Of a stretch of DNA of 64,000 bases, positions 28,756 to 36,191 are shown in pieces (positions within the stretch are counted from its first letter, which is position 1; the number at the start of each line of letters is the position of its first letter). The position numbers and the translations under genes were made by a program. This DNA is from Lachnospiraceae bacterium. Lineage in GTDB: Bacteria; Bacillota; Clostridia; Lachnospirales; Lachnospiraceae. The stretch spans positions 1 to 64,000 of the forward strand of contig JAFSDJ010000075.1 of the NCBI GenBank assembly GCA_017436305.1. Direction: 5' to 3'. The notes below the pieces were generated by a model, which was not told where the DNA came from, did no database searches, and was given only the letters and a program-made list of their open reading frames with translations.

Positions 28756-29943
28756 TTAGTCTCTTTCTACGATAGTAGAGCAACCCATACCACCGCCGAT
28801 GCAAAGTGTTGCAAGACCTTTCTTAGCATCTTTTGCTTCCATTTCATGAAGTAAAGTAACTAAGATACGGCATCCTGAAGCACCTACCGGGTGTCCAAGT
28901 GCAATAGCACCACCGTTTGGATTTAACTGTTTGTCAACGTCAATTCCTAAATCTCTTCCTACTGCAATAGACTGAGCAGCGAAAGCTTCATTTGCTTCGA
29001 TAATGTCGAAGTCTTCAATCTTCATGCCGGTTTTGTCTAATACTTTCTTTGTAGAAGCAACCGGTCCGATACCCATGATTGTTGGGTCTACACCGCCAAG
29101 AGCACCTGCTACCCATGTAGCCATTGGCTTAACGCCTAACTCTTTTGCTTTTTCTTCGCTCATAACAACGATAGCTGCAGCACCGTCATTAATACCAGAT
29201 GCGTTACCTGCTGTAACTTTTCCGTTTGGATTGATAGCACGTAATTTTGCAAGACCTTCCATAGATGTTCCCGGACGTGGTCCTTCATCCTTCTTAAATT
29301 CAACCATTTCTTTTTTCTTCTTAACCATAACCGGTACGATTTCTTTATCGAAAGCACCTGCTTCCTGAGCTGCAACTGCTTTTTCCTGACTCTTAACAGC
29401 AAACTCGTCCAATTCTTCACGAGTAAGTTTCCATCTTTCATCTTCGCAGATGTTGTCAGCTGTCTGAATCATGTGGTAATCATTGAATGCATCCCAAAGA
29501 GCATCATTTACCATTGTATCTACTAAAGTATTGTTGTTCATTCTGTAACCAAAACGAGCCTGCTTTAATGCGTATGGAGCCATAGACATATTTTCCATAC
29601 CACCTGCTACTACGATGTCAGCTTCTCCAGCCATAATCATCTGAGCAGCCATATTTACACAGTTCAAACCGGAACCGCATACTACATTGATTGTAACTGC
29701 CGGTACTTCGATTGGTAAACCAGCTTTAATACTAGCCTGACGTGCTACGTTCTGTCCAAGACCTGCCTGGATAACACATCCCATATATACCTGATCAACT
29801 GCTTCAGGTGCAACCCCTGCTCTATTTAAAGCTTCTTTAATAACGATTGCTCCCAAATCTGCTGCCGGTGTTGTGCTTAATGATCCGCCCATTGTTCCGA
29901 TAGCGGTACGGCAAGCGCCTGCTAAAACTACTTTTTTTGCCAT
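28756..29943 (-). CDS. thl: Acetyl-CoA acetyltransferase (thiolase)
   Basis: A 395-residue thiolase that condenses two acetyl-CoA to acetoacetyl-CoA, the first step of butyrate synthesis. The nucleophilic Cys is near residue 89 in [15 protein letters not shown]; the C-terminal HPVGASGCR His and the CIGGGMGCS Cys complete the active site. The in-frame ATG at 29958 overlaps the GGAGG ribosome site, so ATG 29943 ([16 protein letters not shown]) is the start. It is first in the operon, behind a TTGCAA/TAAAAT promoter and a leader with palindromes. Confidence 0.95.
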   Translation of the reverse strand: MAKKVVLAGACRTAIGTMGGSLSTTPAADLGAIVIKEALNRAGVAPEAVDQVYMGCVIQAGLGQNVARQASIKAGLPIEVPAVTINVVCGSGLNCVNMAAQMIMAGEADIVVAGGMENMSMAPYALKQARFGYRMNNNTLVDTMVNDALWDAFNDYHMIQTADNICEDERWKLTREELDEFAVKSQEKAVAAQEAGAFDKEIVPVMVKKKKEMVEFKKDEGPRPGTSMEGLAKLRAINPNGKVTAGNASGINDGAAAIVVMSEEKAKELGVKPMATWVAGALGGVDPTIMGIGPVASTKKVLDKTGMKIEDFDIIEANEAFAAQSIAVGRDLGIDVDKQLNPNGGAIALGHPVGASGCRILVTLLHEMEAKDAKKGLATLCIGGGMGCSTIVERD

Positions 29944-29970
29944 TTTTCTTTCCTCCATTTTTGTTTCGTT

Positions 29971-29985
29971 CTGAAACGATTTCAG
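29971..29985. promoter_or_regulatory. Palindrome in the thl leader (operator candidate)
   Basis: CTGAAACGATTTCAG has six-base arms around a 3-base centre and lies about 30 bases before the thl start. It resembles LacI-family operators and is one base shorter than a CcpA cre consensus. An overlapping GTTTC/GAAAC inverted pair also exists, so an RNA hairpin is another reading. Confidence 0.35.
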
Positions 29986-30053
29986 TTACAAAATCCCCCG
30001 AATTTATGGGGCTTGCAATGATTGTTATTTTTTTGTCATTGCCCACTGTCACT

Positions 30054-30082
30054 ATTTTAACATAGGGGAATTTTTTTTGCAA
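30054..30082 (-). promoter_or_regulatory. Promoter of the thl-crt-hbd-bcd-etfBA operon
   Basis: TTGCAA (30077-30082) and TAAAAT (30054-30059) separated by 17 bases, reading leftward, giving a leader of about 105 bases before thl. Confidence 0.65.
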
Positions 30083-30129
30083 TGGTTTTACAATTGTTAT
30101 GGTAAATTTTCTGTTATCTATATGGAACC

Positions 30130-30167
30130 AAAAAACCTGCAGGTATGCTTTATGCATGCCCACAGGT
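30130..30167 (-). terminator. Terminator of hpf
   Basis: Arms 30135-30148 and 30154-30167 (ACCTGCAGGTATGC against GCATGCCCACAGGT) pair with some wobble, followed leftward by TTTTT. Confidence 0.8.
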
Positions 30168-30180
30168 CTTGTCTTCCTTT

Positions 30181-30708
30181 TTAAATTTCCGGTTCAATTA
30201 AACCGTAAGTATTTCCTTTTCTCTTATAAACAACATTCACCTGATCTGTTTCTGCATTGTTAAATACAAAGAAATTGTGTCCTAATAATTCCATCTGTAT
30301 GCAGGCATCTTCCGGATACATAGGTTTAATGTCAAATTTCTTAGTACGGATAATTTTAATTTCCTCTTCATCCATGTAATCTTTTTCGATGAAGTCCTGT
30401 TTGAAGAAGTTGTTGCTCTGTTTGTGGTCTACCAGCTTGTTCTTATATTTTTTAAGCTGTCTCTCGATAATCTCTTCTACCAAGTCAATAGATACGTACA
30501 TATCGTTACTTACCTGTTCAGAACGAATGATATTTCCTTTTACAGGTATGGTCACTTCTATTTTTTGTCTGTCCTTTTCCACGCTAAGGGTTACATGTAC
30601 TTCTGTCTCAGGTGTAAAATACTTTTCCAGTTTCCCAATCTTGTCCTCCACTGCAGTTTTTAATCCTTCAGTAACGTCAATATTTTTTCCTAAAATAATA
30701 AATTTCAT
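30181..30708 (-). CDS. hpf: Ribosome hibernation promoting factor, long form
   Basis: A 175-residue long HPF that dimerizes 70S ribosomes into inactive 100S particles in stationary phase. Residues 1-100 are the S30AE ribosome-binding domain (MKFIILGKNIDVTEGLKTAV), and the C-terminal domain (about 115-175, IIRTKKFDIKPMYPEDACIQMELLGHNFFVF) mediates dimerization. The ATG at 30717 overlaps the AAAGGG ribosome site, so ATG 30708 is used. It is monocistronic with its own promoter and terminator. A DnaA-box cluster lies about 170 bases upstream of its promoter. Confidence 0.94.
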   Translation of the reverse strand: MKFIILGKNIDVTEGLKTAVEDKIGKLEKYFTPETEVHVTLSVEKDRQKIEVTIPVKGNIIRSEQVSNDMYVSIDLVEEIIERQLKKYKNKLVDHKQSNNFFKQDFIEKDYMDEEEIKIIRTKKFDIKPMYPEDACIQMELLGHNFFVFNNAETDQVNVVYKRKGNTYGLIEPEI

Positions 30709-30741
30709 GATGCCCATCCCTTTCTGTTATAAAGTATGTTT

Positions 30742-30770
30742 ATTATAGCATAAAATAGTAAGTTTTCCAA
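30742..30770 (-). promoter_or_regulatory. Promoter of hpf
   Basis: TTGGAA (30765-30770) and TATAAT (30742-30747) separated by 17 bases, reading leftward. Confidence 0.7.
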
Positions 30771-30921
30771 TAATTTTATAAAATTGTCAGTTATTTTTTC
30801 ACATTAAAAAAGTCAATAGATTTTTTAATATTTTTGTAAAATAAGAAAAGTTTATGATTTGTGTACAAAACACTCGTTCTTATAGTTTCCATAAAATCTA
30901 CTTATTTTTACCCTATTTTTT

Positions 30922-30992
30922 TGTGGATAATGTGTATAACTTCGTGCATAAGTCCCCATCCCCCTAAAAGTGGCACTTTTAATTGTGGATAA
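30922..30992 (-). promoter_or_regulatory. Cluster of DnaA boxes
   Basis: On the minus strand TTATCCACA occurs at 30992-30984 and at 30930-30922, TTATACACA at 30939-30931 directly abutting the latter, and a weaker TTATGCACG at 30951-30943. All face the same way. The 511-base gap around them (30709-31229) has an AT-rich flank (30771-30920), no credible gene, the hpf promoter at one end and the NlpC/P60 terminator at the other. DnaA is known to bind TTAT(C/A)CACA; whether this is a regulatory or replication-related cluster is open. Confidence 0.6.
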
Positions 30993-31139
30993 CTTTTCGA
31001 CAAATTTACTTACTTTTTTGTCCTTTTTCCCCATTTTTATACATTTTTTGTGCAGATTGCCGAATTTAGTATTTTCTTGTAGATGGATTTATGTTTTTTT
31101 ACTGCAATATGACGAGTTTCTCTCTGTATAAGTAGCGAC

Positions 31140-31157
31140 GTGCGCCGCAAGGCGCAC
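31140..31157. other. GC-rich hairpin with GNRA-type loop
   Basis: GTGCGCC (31140-31146) and GGCGCAC (31151-31157) flank GCAA on the plus strand, a 7-bp perfect stem with a tetraloop, in very AT-rich surroundings. It has no T-run and lies just beyond the terminator of the NlpC/P60 gene. Confidence 0.5.
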
Positions 31158-31160
31158 CAT

Positions 31161-31195
31161 AAAAGAAGGACATCTCCCTAACGGAAAATGTCCTT
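31161..31195 (-). terminator. Terminator of the NlpC/P60 gene
   Basis: AAGGACAT (31166-31173) and ATGTCCTT (31188-31195) pair, extended by wobble pairs, with CTTTT following leftward. Confidence 0.75.
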
Positions 31196-31229
31196 AAATC
31201 TTTCATGTTATCCTGTTTTATAGCCTTTA

Positions 31230-32450
31230 CTAGAAAATACGTCTTACAGATAATACCGGTTTGTAAGAAGCATTAGAAATCTTAATACCAGTCTTTGCTG
31301 AGCTGGCGTGTACAATCTGTCCACCACCAATGTAAATTCCAACATGTCCTGAGTAACATACAATATCGCCAGGCTGTGCATTTGCCAATCCGCCTACGTT
31401 TGCTCCAACACCTCTAAGCGCTCCTGAGGAATGTGGAAGACTTACACCGAAGTTTGCATATACACTCATTACGAATCCTGAACAATCAGCTCCATTTGTT
31501 AAGCTTGTACCACCATAAACATATGGGTTACCAACAAACTGACATGCAAAGCTTGCTACGGAAGAACCTCTTCCACTTCCACCTGTAGAAACTGCTCCAC
31601 CAGAGTTTTTCCCAGAAGACTTTGAAGATTTAGAAGATCCTTCTTTTGCAGCAGCTGCTGCATTAGCCTGTCTTCTTGCCTCTTCTTCTTTAGCAAGTCT
31701 TGCTTCTTCTTCTTCTTTTGACTCAGCTTTTACAAATTCAGTAGAAAGTGATACATATTCATTTGAAACATATCCATCACCTTCTTCTACAGATACTTTT
31801 ACCCATCCGTCTGTGGCACCTTCTTCGGTTACGATTAACTCGTCTTCCATAGGAACCATACCGATAACACCGGATTCAGTTGTTGCATCTTCTCTTACAA
31901 ATAATGTTTCCGTATTTACAGTAGCAATTCTCTTACCAACTTTTCCGGCAAGCTCTACTGCTTCATCACCGGTTACTACATATTCTGCTTTTACATAGCC
32001 CTTTACATTGCCGGATTCGATTAAATACCAGCCGCCTTCTGCTTCTGAGACAAAACTACCTACTGATTCATTGTAAAGCTTACCAACTACTTCACTTTCT
32101 TCGCTGGCTTCACTTCTAACATTTACATAATCATTTACCTTGGCAATTACCAAATTAGAAAAATCCTCTTCCGCTTCTGCTTCAACGATAGCAGCAACGT
32201 CACCGGCTACTACATCCTGAGCACTGGCAGTTGCACCAACGGATAATTCTACGCATTCTAACTCTTTCTGGTGTTGTTCTTCTTTCTCCTTTACTTCCTT
32301 TTCTACAACTGCTACGTCGCTACCTTCATTTAAAACAACGGCTGCACCTGCTGCCGGAAGTCCTGTTGCCTGTGTATCTAAAGCGGTACCTGAAATTGCA
32401 ATTGCTGTTACGAATGCACATGCTGCAATTTTTATACTTTTGTTTTTCAT
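31230..32450 (-). CDS. Secreted NlpC/P60 peptidoglycan hydrolase with SH3 domains
   Basis: A 406-residue exported wall hydrolase. A signal peptide (1-29, cleavage near TQA) is followed by an acidic region, two bacterial SH3 domains (about 102-160 and 172-235), a Ser/Gly/Ala/Glu-rich linker (240-295) and an NlpC/P60 domain (296-406). The catalytic Cys323 is in ADCSGF, with His369 in SGHVGIYIG and His381 in VHASS. Such enzymes cut gamma-D-glutamyl-diamino acid bonds of stem peptides. It is monocistronic, with a consensus promoter, a WalR-like box in the leader and a GGAGG site before the ATG. Confidence 0.95.
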   Translation of the reverse strand: MKNKSIKIAACAFVTAIAISGTALDTQATGLPAAGAAVVLNEGSDVAVVEKEVKEKEEQHQKELECVELSVGATASAQDVVAGDVAAIVEAEAEEDFSNLVIAKVNDYVNVRSEASEESEVVGKLYNESVGSFVSEAEGGWYLIESGNVKGYVKAEYVVTGDEAVELAGKVGKRIATVNTETLFVREDATTESGVIGMVPMEDELIVTEEGATDGWVKVSVEEGDGYVSNEYVSLSTEFVKAESKEEEEARLAKEEEARRQANAAAAAKEGSSKSSKSSGKNSGGAVSTGGSGRGSSVASFACQFVGNPYVYGGTSLTNGADCSGFVMSVYANFGVSLPHSSGALRGVGANVGGLANAQPGDIVCYSGHVGIYIGGGQIVHASSAKTGIKISNASYKPVLSVRRIF

Positions 32451-32483
32451 TTTTCCTCCAAATATTAATCTGTGTTCACATTT

Positions 32484-32500
32484 GTTACAAATTTGTTACA
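32484..32500 (-). promoter_or_regulatory. WalR (YycF)-type box
   Basis: On the minus strand TGTAAC-AAATT-TGTAAC is an exact match to the WalR consensus of two TGTWAH hexamers separated by 5 bases. It lies just downstream of the predicted transcription start of an NlpC/P60 wall hydrolase, the kind of gene WalRK controls in Bacillus and Staphylococcus. The downstream position would suggest repression. Confidence 0.55.
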
Positions 32501-32510
32501 TCTGCAAATA

Positions 32511-32539
32511 AATATAGCATTAACTGTTTTAATTGTCAA
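32511..32539 (-). promoter_or_regulatory. Promoter of the NlpC/P60 gene
   Basis: TTGACA (32534-32539) and TATATT (32511-32516) separated by 17 bases, reading leftward. Confidence 0.75.
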
Positions 32540-32576
32540 CCCGCTATCTCTCTTTATTGTAAATTGGAAAATTTTT

Positions 32577-33497
32577 TCATAAAGTGGATAAATAAGCCTC
32601 ACAACCTGCAATTGCACTGGCGCCGTCAGCCACTGCTGTCACTATTTGACGAAGCTTTTTCGTACGTAAATCACCTGCTGCAAAAATAGCCGGATTACTT
32701 GTAGCGCAATCTTCTCCAGCTATAATGTAACCATTTTCATCCATGTCCACTAATCCTGTAAGCATTTTTGTATTAGGTTTCATGCCAACTGCAATAAATA
32801 CTCCGTCAACCAAAAGAGTACTTGTTTCTTTCGTCTCTTTATTGGAAAGTTCCAAAGATTCTACCGTGTCTTCTCCATTTATTTTGGTAACGGTAGTATT
32901 CCAAATAATTTCTACATTTGGAAGTTTTATTAAAGCCTCCTGTAATCTTTTTGCTGCCCTCAGCCGGTCTCTTCTATGAATGAGATATACTTTTTCACAA
33001 GCTCTTGCCAAAAAAATTGCATCCTCTACCGCCACATCAGAACCACCAACCACCGCTACTGTACGGTTTCTAAAAAAAGCTCCATCACAAGTAGCGCAAT
33101 AAGAAACTCCCATGCCGGAAAATTCTTCTTCTCCTGGCACCAAAAGCTTTGCGTGGGAAGCGCCTGTTGCCAGCACTACTGTTTTTCCTATATAATTTCC
33201 TTCTTCTGTTTCTACTAATTTATACTTGTCCTGATCAATAATCTTTTTTACAGTACCATTTGTTACTGTAATTCCAAAATGCTCTGCATGCTCCTTAAAT
33301 TTCATACCAAGTTCAAAACCACTAATAGAAGAAAATCCTAAATAATTTTCAACCTCATACGTATTTAAAATCTGTCCTCCCGCCATGCCTGCTTTGTCTA
33401 ACATTAAAACAGAAAGCCCGGCTCTCACACCATAAACTGCCGCCGACATACCCGCCGGACCTGCTCCTATAATAATTACATCATATGCTTTATCCAT
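32577..33497 (-). CDS. trxB: Thioredoxin reductase
   Basis: A 306-residue low-molecular-weight TrxB that uses NADPH and FAD to reduce thioredoxin. The FAD motif is IIGAGPAGMSAAVYG (about 9-23), the redox-active disulfide is CATC at 134-137, the NADPH Rossmann segment is VVGGSDVAVEDA, and HRRDRLRA supplies the arginines for the 2'-phosphate. The C-terminal FAD motif AAGDLRTKKLRQIVTAVADGASA is present. GGAGG precedes the ATG. A TATAAT -10 at 33533-33538 lacks a clear -35. It is divergent from the SDR gene. Confidence 0.94.
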   Translation of the reverse strand: MDKAYDVIIIGAGPAGMSAAVYGVRAGLSVLMLDKAGMAGGQILNTYEVENYLGFSSISGFELGMKFKEHAEHFGITVTNGTVKKIIDQDKYKLVETEEGNYIGKTVVLATGASHAKLLVPGEEEFSGMGVSYCATCDGAFFRNRTVAVVGGSDVAVEDAIFLARACEKVYLIHRRDRLRAAKRLQEALIKLPNVEIIWNTTVTKINGEDTVESLELSNKETKETSTLLVDGVFIAVGMKPNTKMLTGLVDMDENGYIIAGEDCATSNPAIFAAGDLRTKKLRQIVTAVADGASAIAGCEAYLSTL

Positions 33498-33762
33498 CTT
33501 ACTGCCTCCAAGTCAAGTCGCTCTTTCATGCTATTATACTCTTGCATAATAAGAACTTTATCTAATAAATTCAATATTCCCATTATAATCGTTTTGTACT
33601 TATATTGCCACAGATTTTTTCATTTTCACAGACTTTCTTAGCAAAATATGTTATACTCATTACAATTGGCGTTATTAATTATTGATGTTATTATTTTCTA
33701 TTTATAACTGTTAATTTTCGAAACTTTAATTTTAAAACACGCTATCTTGAAAGGAAAATTAT

Positions 33763-34482
33763 ATGAAAAAAAACGCATTCATAACCGGAGCCTCCAGGGG
33801 AATTGGGAAGGCAATTGCCACCACCCTTGCAAAGGAAGGCTACAATCTGTATCTGACCTGTCATAAAAATGATAGTCTTCTTTCTACTCTCATGACCGAG
33901 TTAGAAGAAGCTTACTCCATAAGTTGTACAGGCTTCGTTGGAGATATTTCTGATTATGCTTTTGTTTCTAAATGCTTCTCTAATATAGAACATTTAGATG
34001 TTCTGATTAACAACGCCGGAATTTCCCATGTAGGTTTGTTTCAATACATGACACCGGATGAATGGAACAGGGTTATTTCCGTAAATCTTACTTCTGCCTT
34101 TTATACAAGTAAGTTAGCAGTGGCTAACATGCTCAAGACTCAATCAGGAAAAATTCTTAATATTTCTTCCGTATGGGGAAATGCCGGTGCTTCTACTGAG
34201 GTAGCTTATTCCGCTTCCAAGGGCGGACTAAATAGTTTTACAAAAGCCCTTGCCAAAGAGTTAGCACCTAGCAATATTCAGGTAAATGCCATTGCCTGTG
34301 GCATGATTGATACAGATATGAATAACTGTTTTAGCGCTGAAGAAAAGAATGTTATCACAGAAGATATCCCTGTAGGAAGAATGGGAACTGCAGCCGAAGT
34401 GGCTGAACTTGCTTTAAACATAATAAAAAGTCCGGCTTATCTGACCGGACAAATTATCACCTTAGATGGTGGCTGGTTGTAA
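33763..34482 (+). CDS. Short-chain dehydrogenase/reductase (FabG-like)
   Basis: A 239-residue classical SDR. The NAD(P) motif TGASRGIGKAIA is at residues 9-20, NNAG near 87-90, catalytic Ser in NISSVWG, and the YSASKGG motif supplies Tyr and Lys. The C-terminal LTGQIITLDGGWL is typical of FabG-type enzymes. It stands alone rather than in a fatty-acid cluster, so it may be a second 3-oxoacyl-ACP reductase or another alcohol dehydrogenase. Its stop lies only four bases from the stop of the convergent hydrolase gene, with no hairpin between, so the two transcripts probably overlap. AAAGGA precedes the ATG. Confidence 0.88.
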   Translation: MKKNAFITGASRGIGKAIATTLAKEGYNLYLTCHKNDSLLSTLMTELEEAYSISCTGFVGDISDYAFVSKCFSNIEHLDVLINNAGISHVGLFQYMTPDEWNRVISVNLTSAFYTSKLAVANMLKTQSGKILNISSVWGNAGASTEVAYSASKGGLNSFTKALAKELAPSNIQVNAIACGMIDTDMNNCFSAEEKNVITEDIPVGRMGTAAEVAELALNIIKSPAYLTGQIITLDGGWL

Positions 34483-34486
34483 TTTT

Positions 34487-35452
34487 TTATTCGCTGATTT
34501 TTTCAATAAACCGTTCTACTTCACTCCAGGCTTTTTGGGATTCCGGTAAAAGAAGCATGGCCCGTTGGAATACATGGAACATTCCGGGATATGTACTGAG
34601 ACGAACCCTGACATTTTCCTGCCTTGCTTTTTTTGCCACGGAAAGAGAATCACTTAAAAGCATTTCATAAGTTCCTACCTGTATTAACATAGGCGGGAAC
34701 TTTTCAAAACTTCCAAACAATGGAGAAATATATGGATTTTCCGGATTTTCTTCTCCCGGATAAGCATTATTATAAATAAGGCTCTCCTTTGTCTTTCCAA
34801 AAAGGGGATCAATTTCAAAATTGTCCTCATAAGAAGAACCACTTGCTGTTAAATCCGTCCAGGGAGACATTGCTACAATGCCTTTCGGCATATCCATATT
34901 ATGATCCCTTAAATACATGGTCATTGCCATGGCAAGTCCGCCTCCTGCAGAATCTCCTCCTATTACAATCTGATTACCCTTATATCCCTGTTCTAAAAGC
35001 CAGTTATACGCAGCAACAGCATCTTCTAAGGCTGCCGGATAAGGATTTTCCGGTGCAACCCGGTAGTCAATAGTTAACACACTGCACTCCTCTCCAGCCT
35101 TACTATATAATACCGCTGTAGCACGATGGGAATTGCGAAGCTTTCCTATATAGCCTCCTCCATGAAGCTGTAAAATAACCAGCTCTTTTTTGTCTGTATG
35201 AGGCTTTAACAGCTCCATTTGAAAGTTCTCCATTTCAATGGATGTTACTGTATATCCATCCGGACATTTCCACGGTGCTTCTTCCAGTTTCTTACGGATT
35301 CCACCACCTTTAATATCTTCCTCCGTAAGCTGATCCGAATGAAAATGGGCAATAATCTCCCTTAAAATCCGACCTCTTACACTAATTTCATTTTCTGCCT
35401 CTTTTGCTTTCTTTATATTTTTTACTGAAAGTTCCGGATTTCTTTTTTTCAA
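34487..35452 (-). CDS. Alpha/beta hydrolase, HSL/acetyl-esterase type, TTG start
   Basis: A 321-residue esterase-like protein of the hormone-sensitive-lipase family. The oxyanion motif HGGG is at 97-100, the nucleophile elbow GDSAG at 166-170 with Ser168, the acid probably Asp265 and the base His290. The start is TTG 35452, seven bases after GGAGG; an ATG four bases upstream is in another frame and quickly stops. It lies 64 bases downstream of the DUF6320 gene and is probably the third gene of that operon, where it could remove or remodel an acyl product of the first gene. Confidence 0.85.
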   Translation of the reverse strand: MKKRNPELSVKNIKKAKEAENEISVRGRILREIIAHFHSDQLTEEDIKGGGIRKKLEEAPWKCPDGYTVTSIEMENFQMELLKPHTDKKELVILQLHGGGYIGKLRNSHRATAVLYSKAGEECSVLTIDYRVAPENPYPAALEDAVAAYNWLLEQGYKGNQIVIGGDSAGGGLAMAMTMYLRDHNMDMPKGIVAMSPWTDLTASGSSYEDNFEIDPLFGKTKESLIYNNAYPGEENPENPYISPLFGSFEKFPPMLIQVGTYEMLLSDSLSVAKKARQENVRVRLSTYPGMFHVFQRAMLLLPESQKAWSEVERFIEKISE

Positions 35453-35516
35453 ACATGTACCTCCATGCTACTTTTAATTTATAGCTCCGCCACTATCTCT
35501 TATTTATACTGTTTGT

Positions 35517-36191
35517 TTATACATGAAATCTTCTTTTTAATTCATTTTTTGCTTTTTTATCACCAATTAAAAGGGTTCCCAGAAACAGAACGAACGACAG
35601 CATTGCACTTATAAACATTAGAATCGGCTTATTAATAACGTTTACAAGACAAAATACAATCCCAAGCACTCCAAATATAACCATGGTAAGCTGTAAGGAT
35701 AAATATGCCTGCCAGTTTACACTGTTGGCAATCATAAGAATCATAATGGCCACATCTACTAAAATCATAACCGACGGCATTACATAATTTAAAGACCAGC
35801 CCTTATACCCAATTGTGCGATCAATTAAAAATGCCAAAAGAACAACTCCTATTGCCTGAACTGTAATTTTTAGCATATGTCCGTGATTGTGATTGGATAT
35901 GGAAAAATTTAAAGTAAGAAATAAATAAAGGAATGCTGCCCCGCATATAACAGACCACCAGATTCCTGAAAAAGTCAGTGTGTTAATAACTACTAACAAA
36001 ATTTCCAACAAAACTGCAATCACAAAATATGCTCTTACAATCTTCCTAAATATCCTGGTGCGCATGGCAATGTCCGGATACATTGTTTCTTCTTTTTTGC
36101 CCTGCTTTTCTATTTCCAATACACTGTTGCACAAAGGACAAACCATGGCATCATCTGCAATTTGAATTTTACATTGCTTACATCTATTCAT
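35517..36191 (-). CDS. Zinc-ribbon membrane protein, DUF6320 type
   Basis: A 224-residue protein that starts with a zinc ribbon (CKQC near residues 4-7 and CPLC near 18-21) followed by six hydrophobic helices and a short basic tail. This layout fits DUF6320 proteins, whose function is unknown. The gene overlaps the stop of the upstream acyltransferase-like gene, so translation is coupled. ATG 36191 follows GGGGTG and is preferred over ATG 36203, which has only a weak ribosome site. Context suggests a membrane partner for the acyltransferase. Confidence 0.72.
   Translation of the reverse strand: MNRCKQCKIQIADDAMVCPLCNSVLEIEKQGKKEETMYPDIAMRTRIFRKIVRAYFVIAVLLEILLVVINTLTFSGIWWSVICGAAFLYLFLTLNFSISNHNHGHMLKITVQAIGVVLLAFLIDRTIGYKGWSLNYVMPSVMILVDVAIMILMIANSVNWQAYLSLQLTMVIFGVLGIVFCLVNVINKPILMFISAMLSFVLFLGTLLIGDKKAKNELKRRFHV

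Noticed and set aside
29971-29985. CcpA cre site before thl
   Set aside because: The palindrome is one base shorter than the cre consensus, so only a generic operator candidate is kept.
29837-30163. A 108-codon minus-strand frame across the thl leader
   Set aside because: It overlaps the thl promoter, leader and the N-terminus of thl in another frame, and contains the hpf terminator.
30852-31034. A 60-codon minus-strand frame in the hpf upstream gap
   Set aside because: It is formed by the DnaA-box cluster and AT-rich DNA, has no ribosome binding site and an unconvincing composition.
35454-35456. ATG start for the esterase four bases before the TTG
   Set aside because: It is in a different frame that stops after about 22 codons, and the TTG is correctly spaced from GGAGG.
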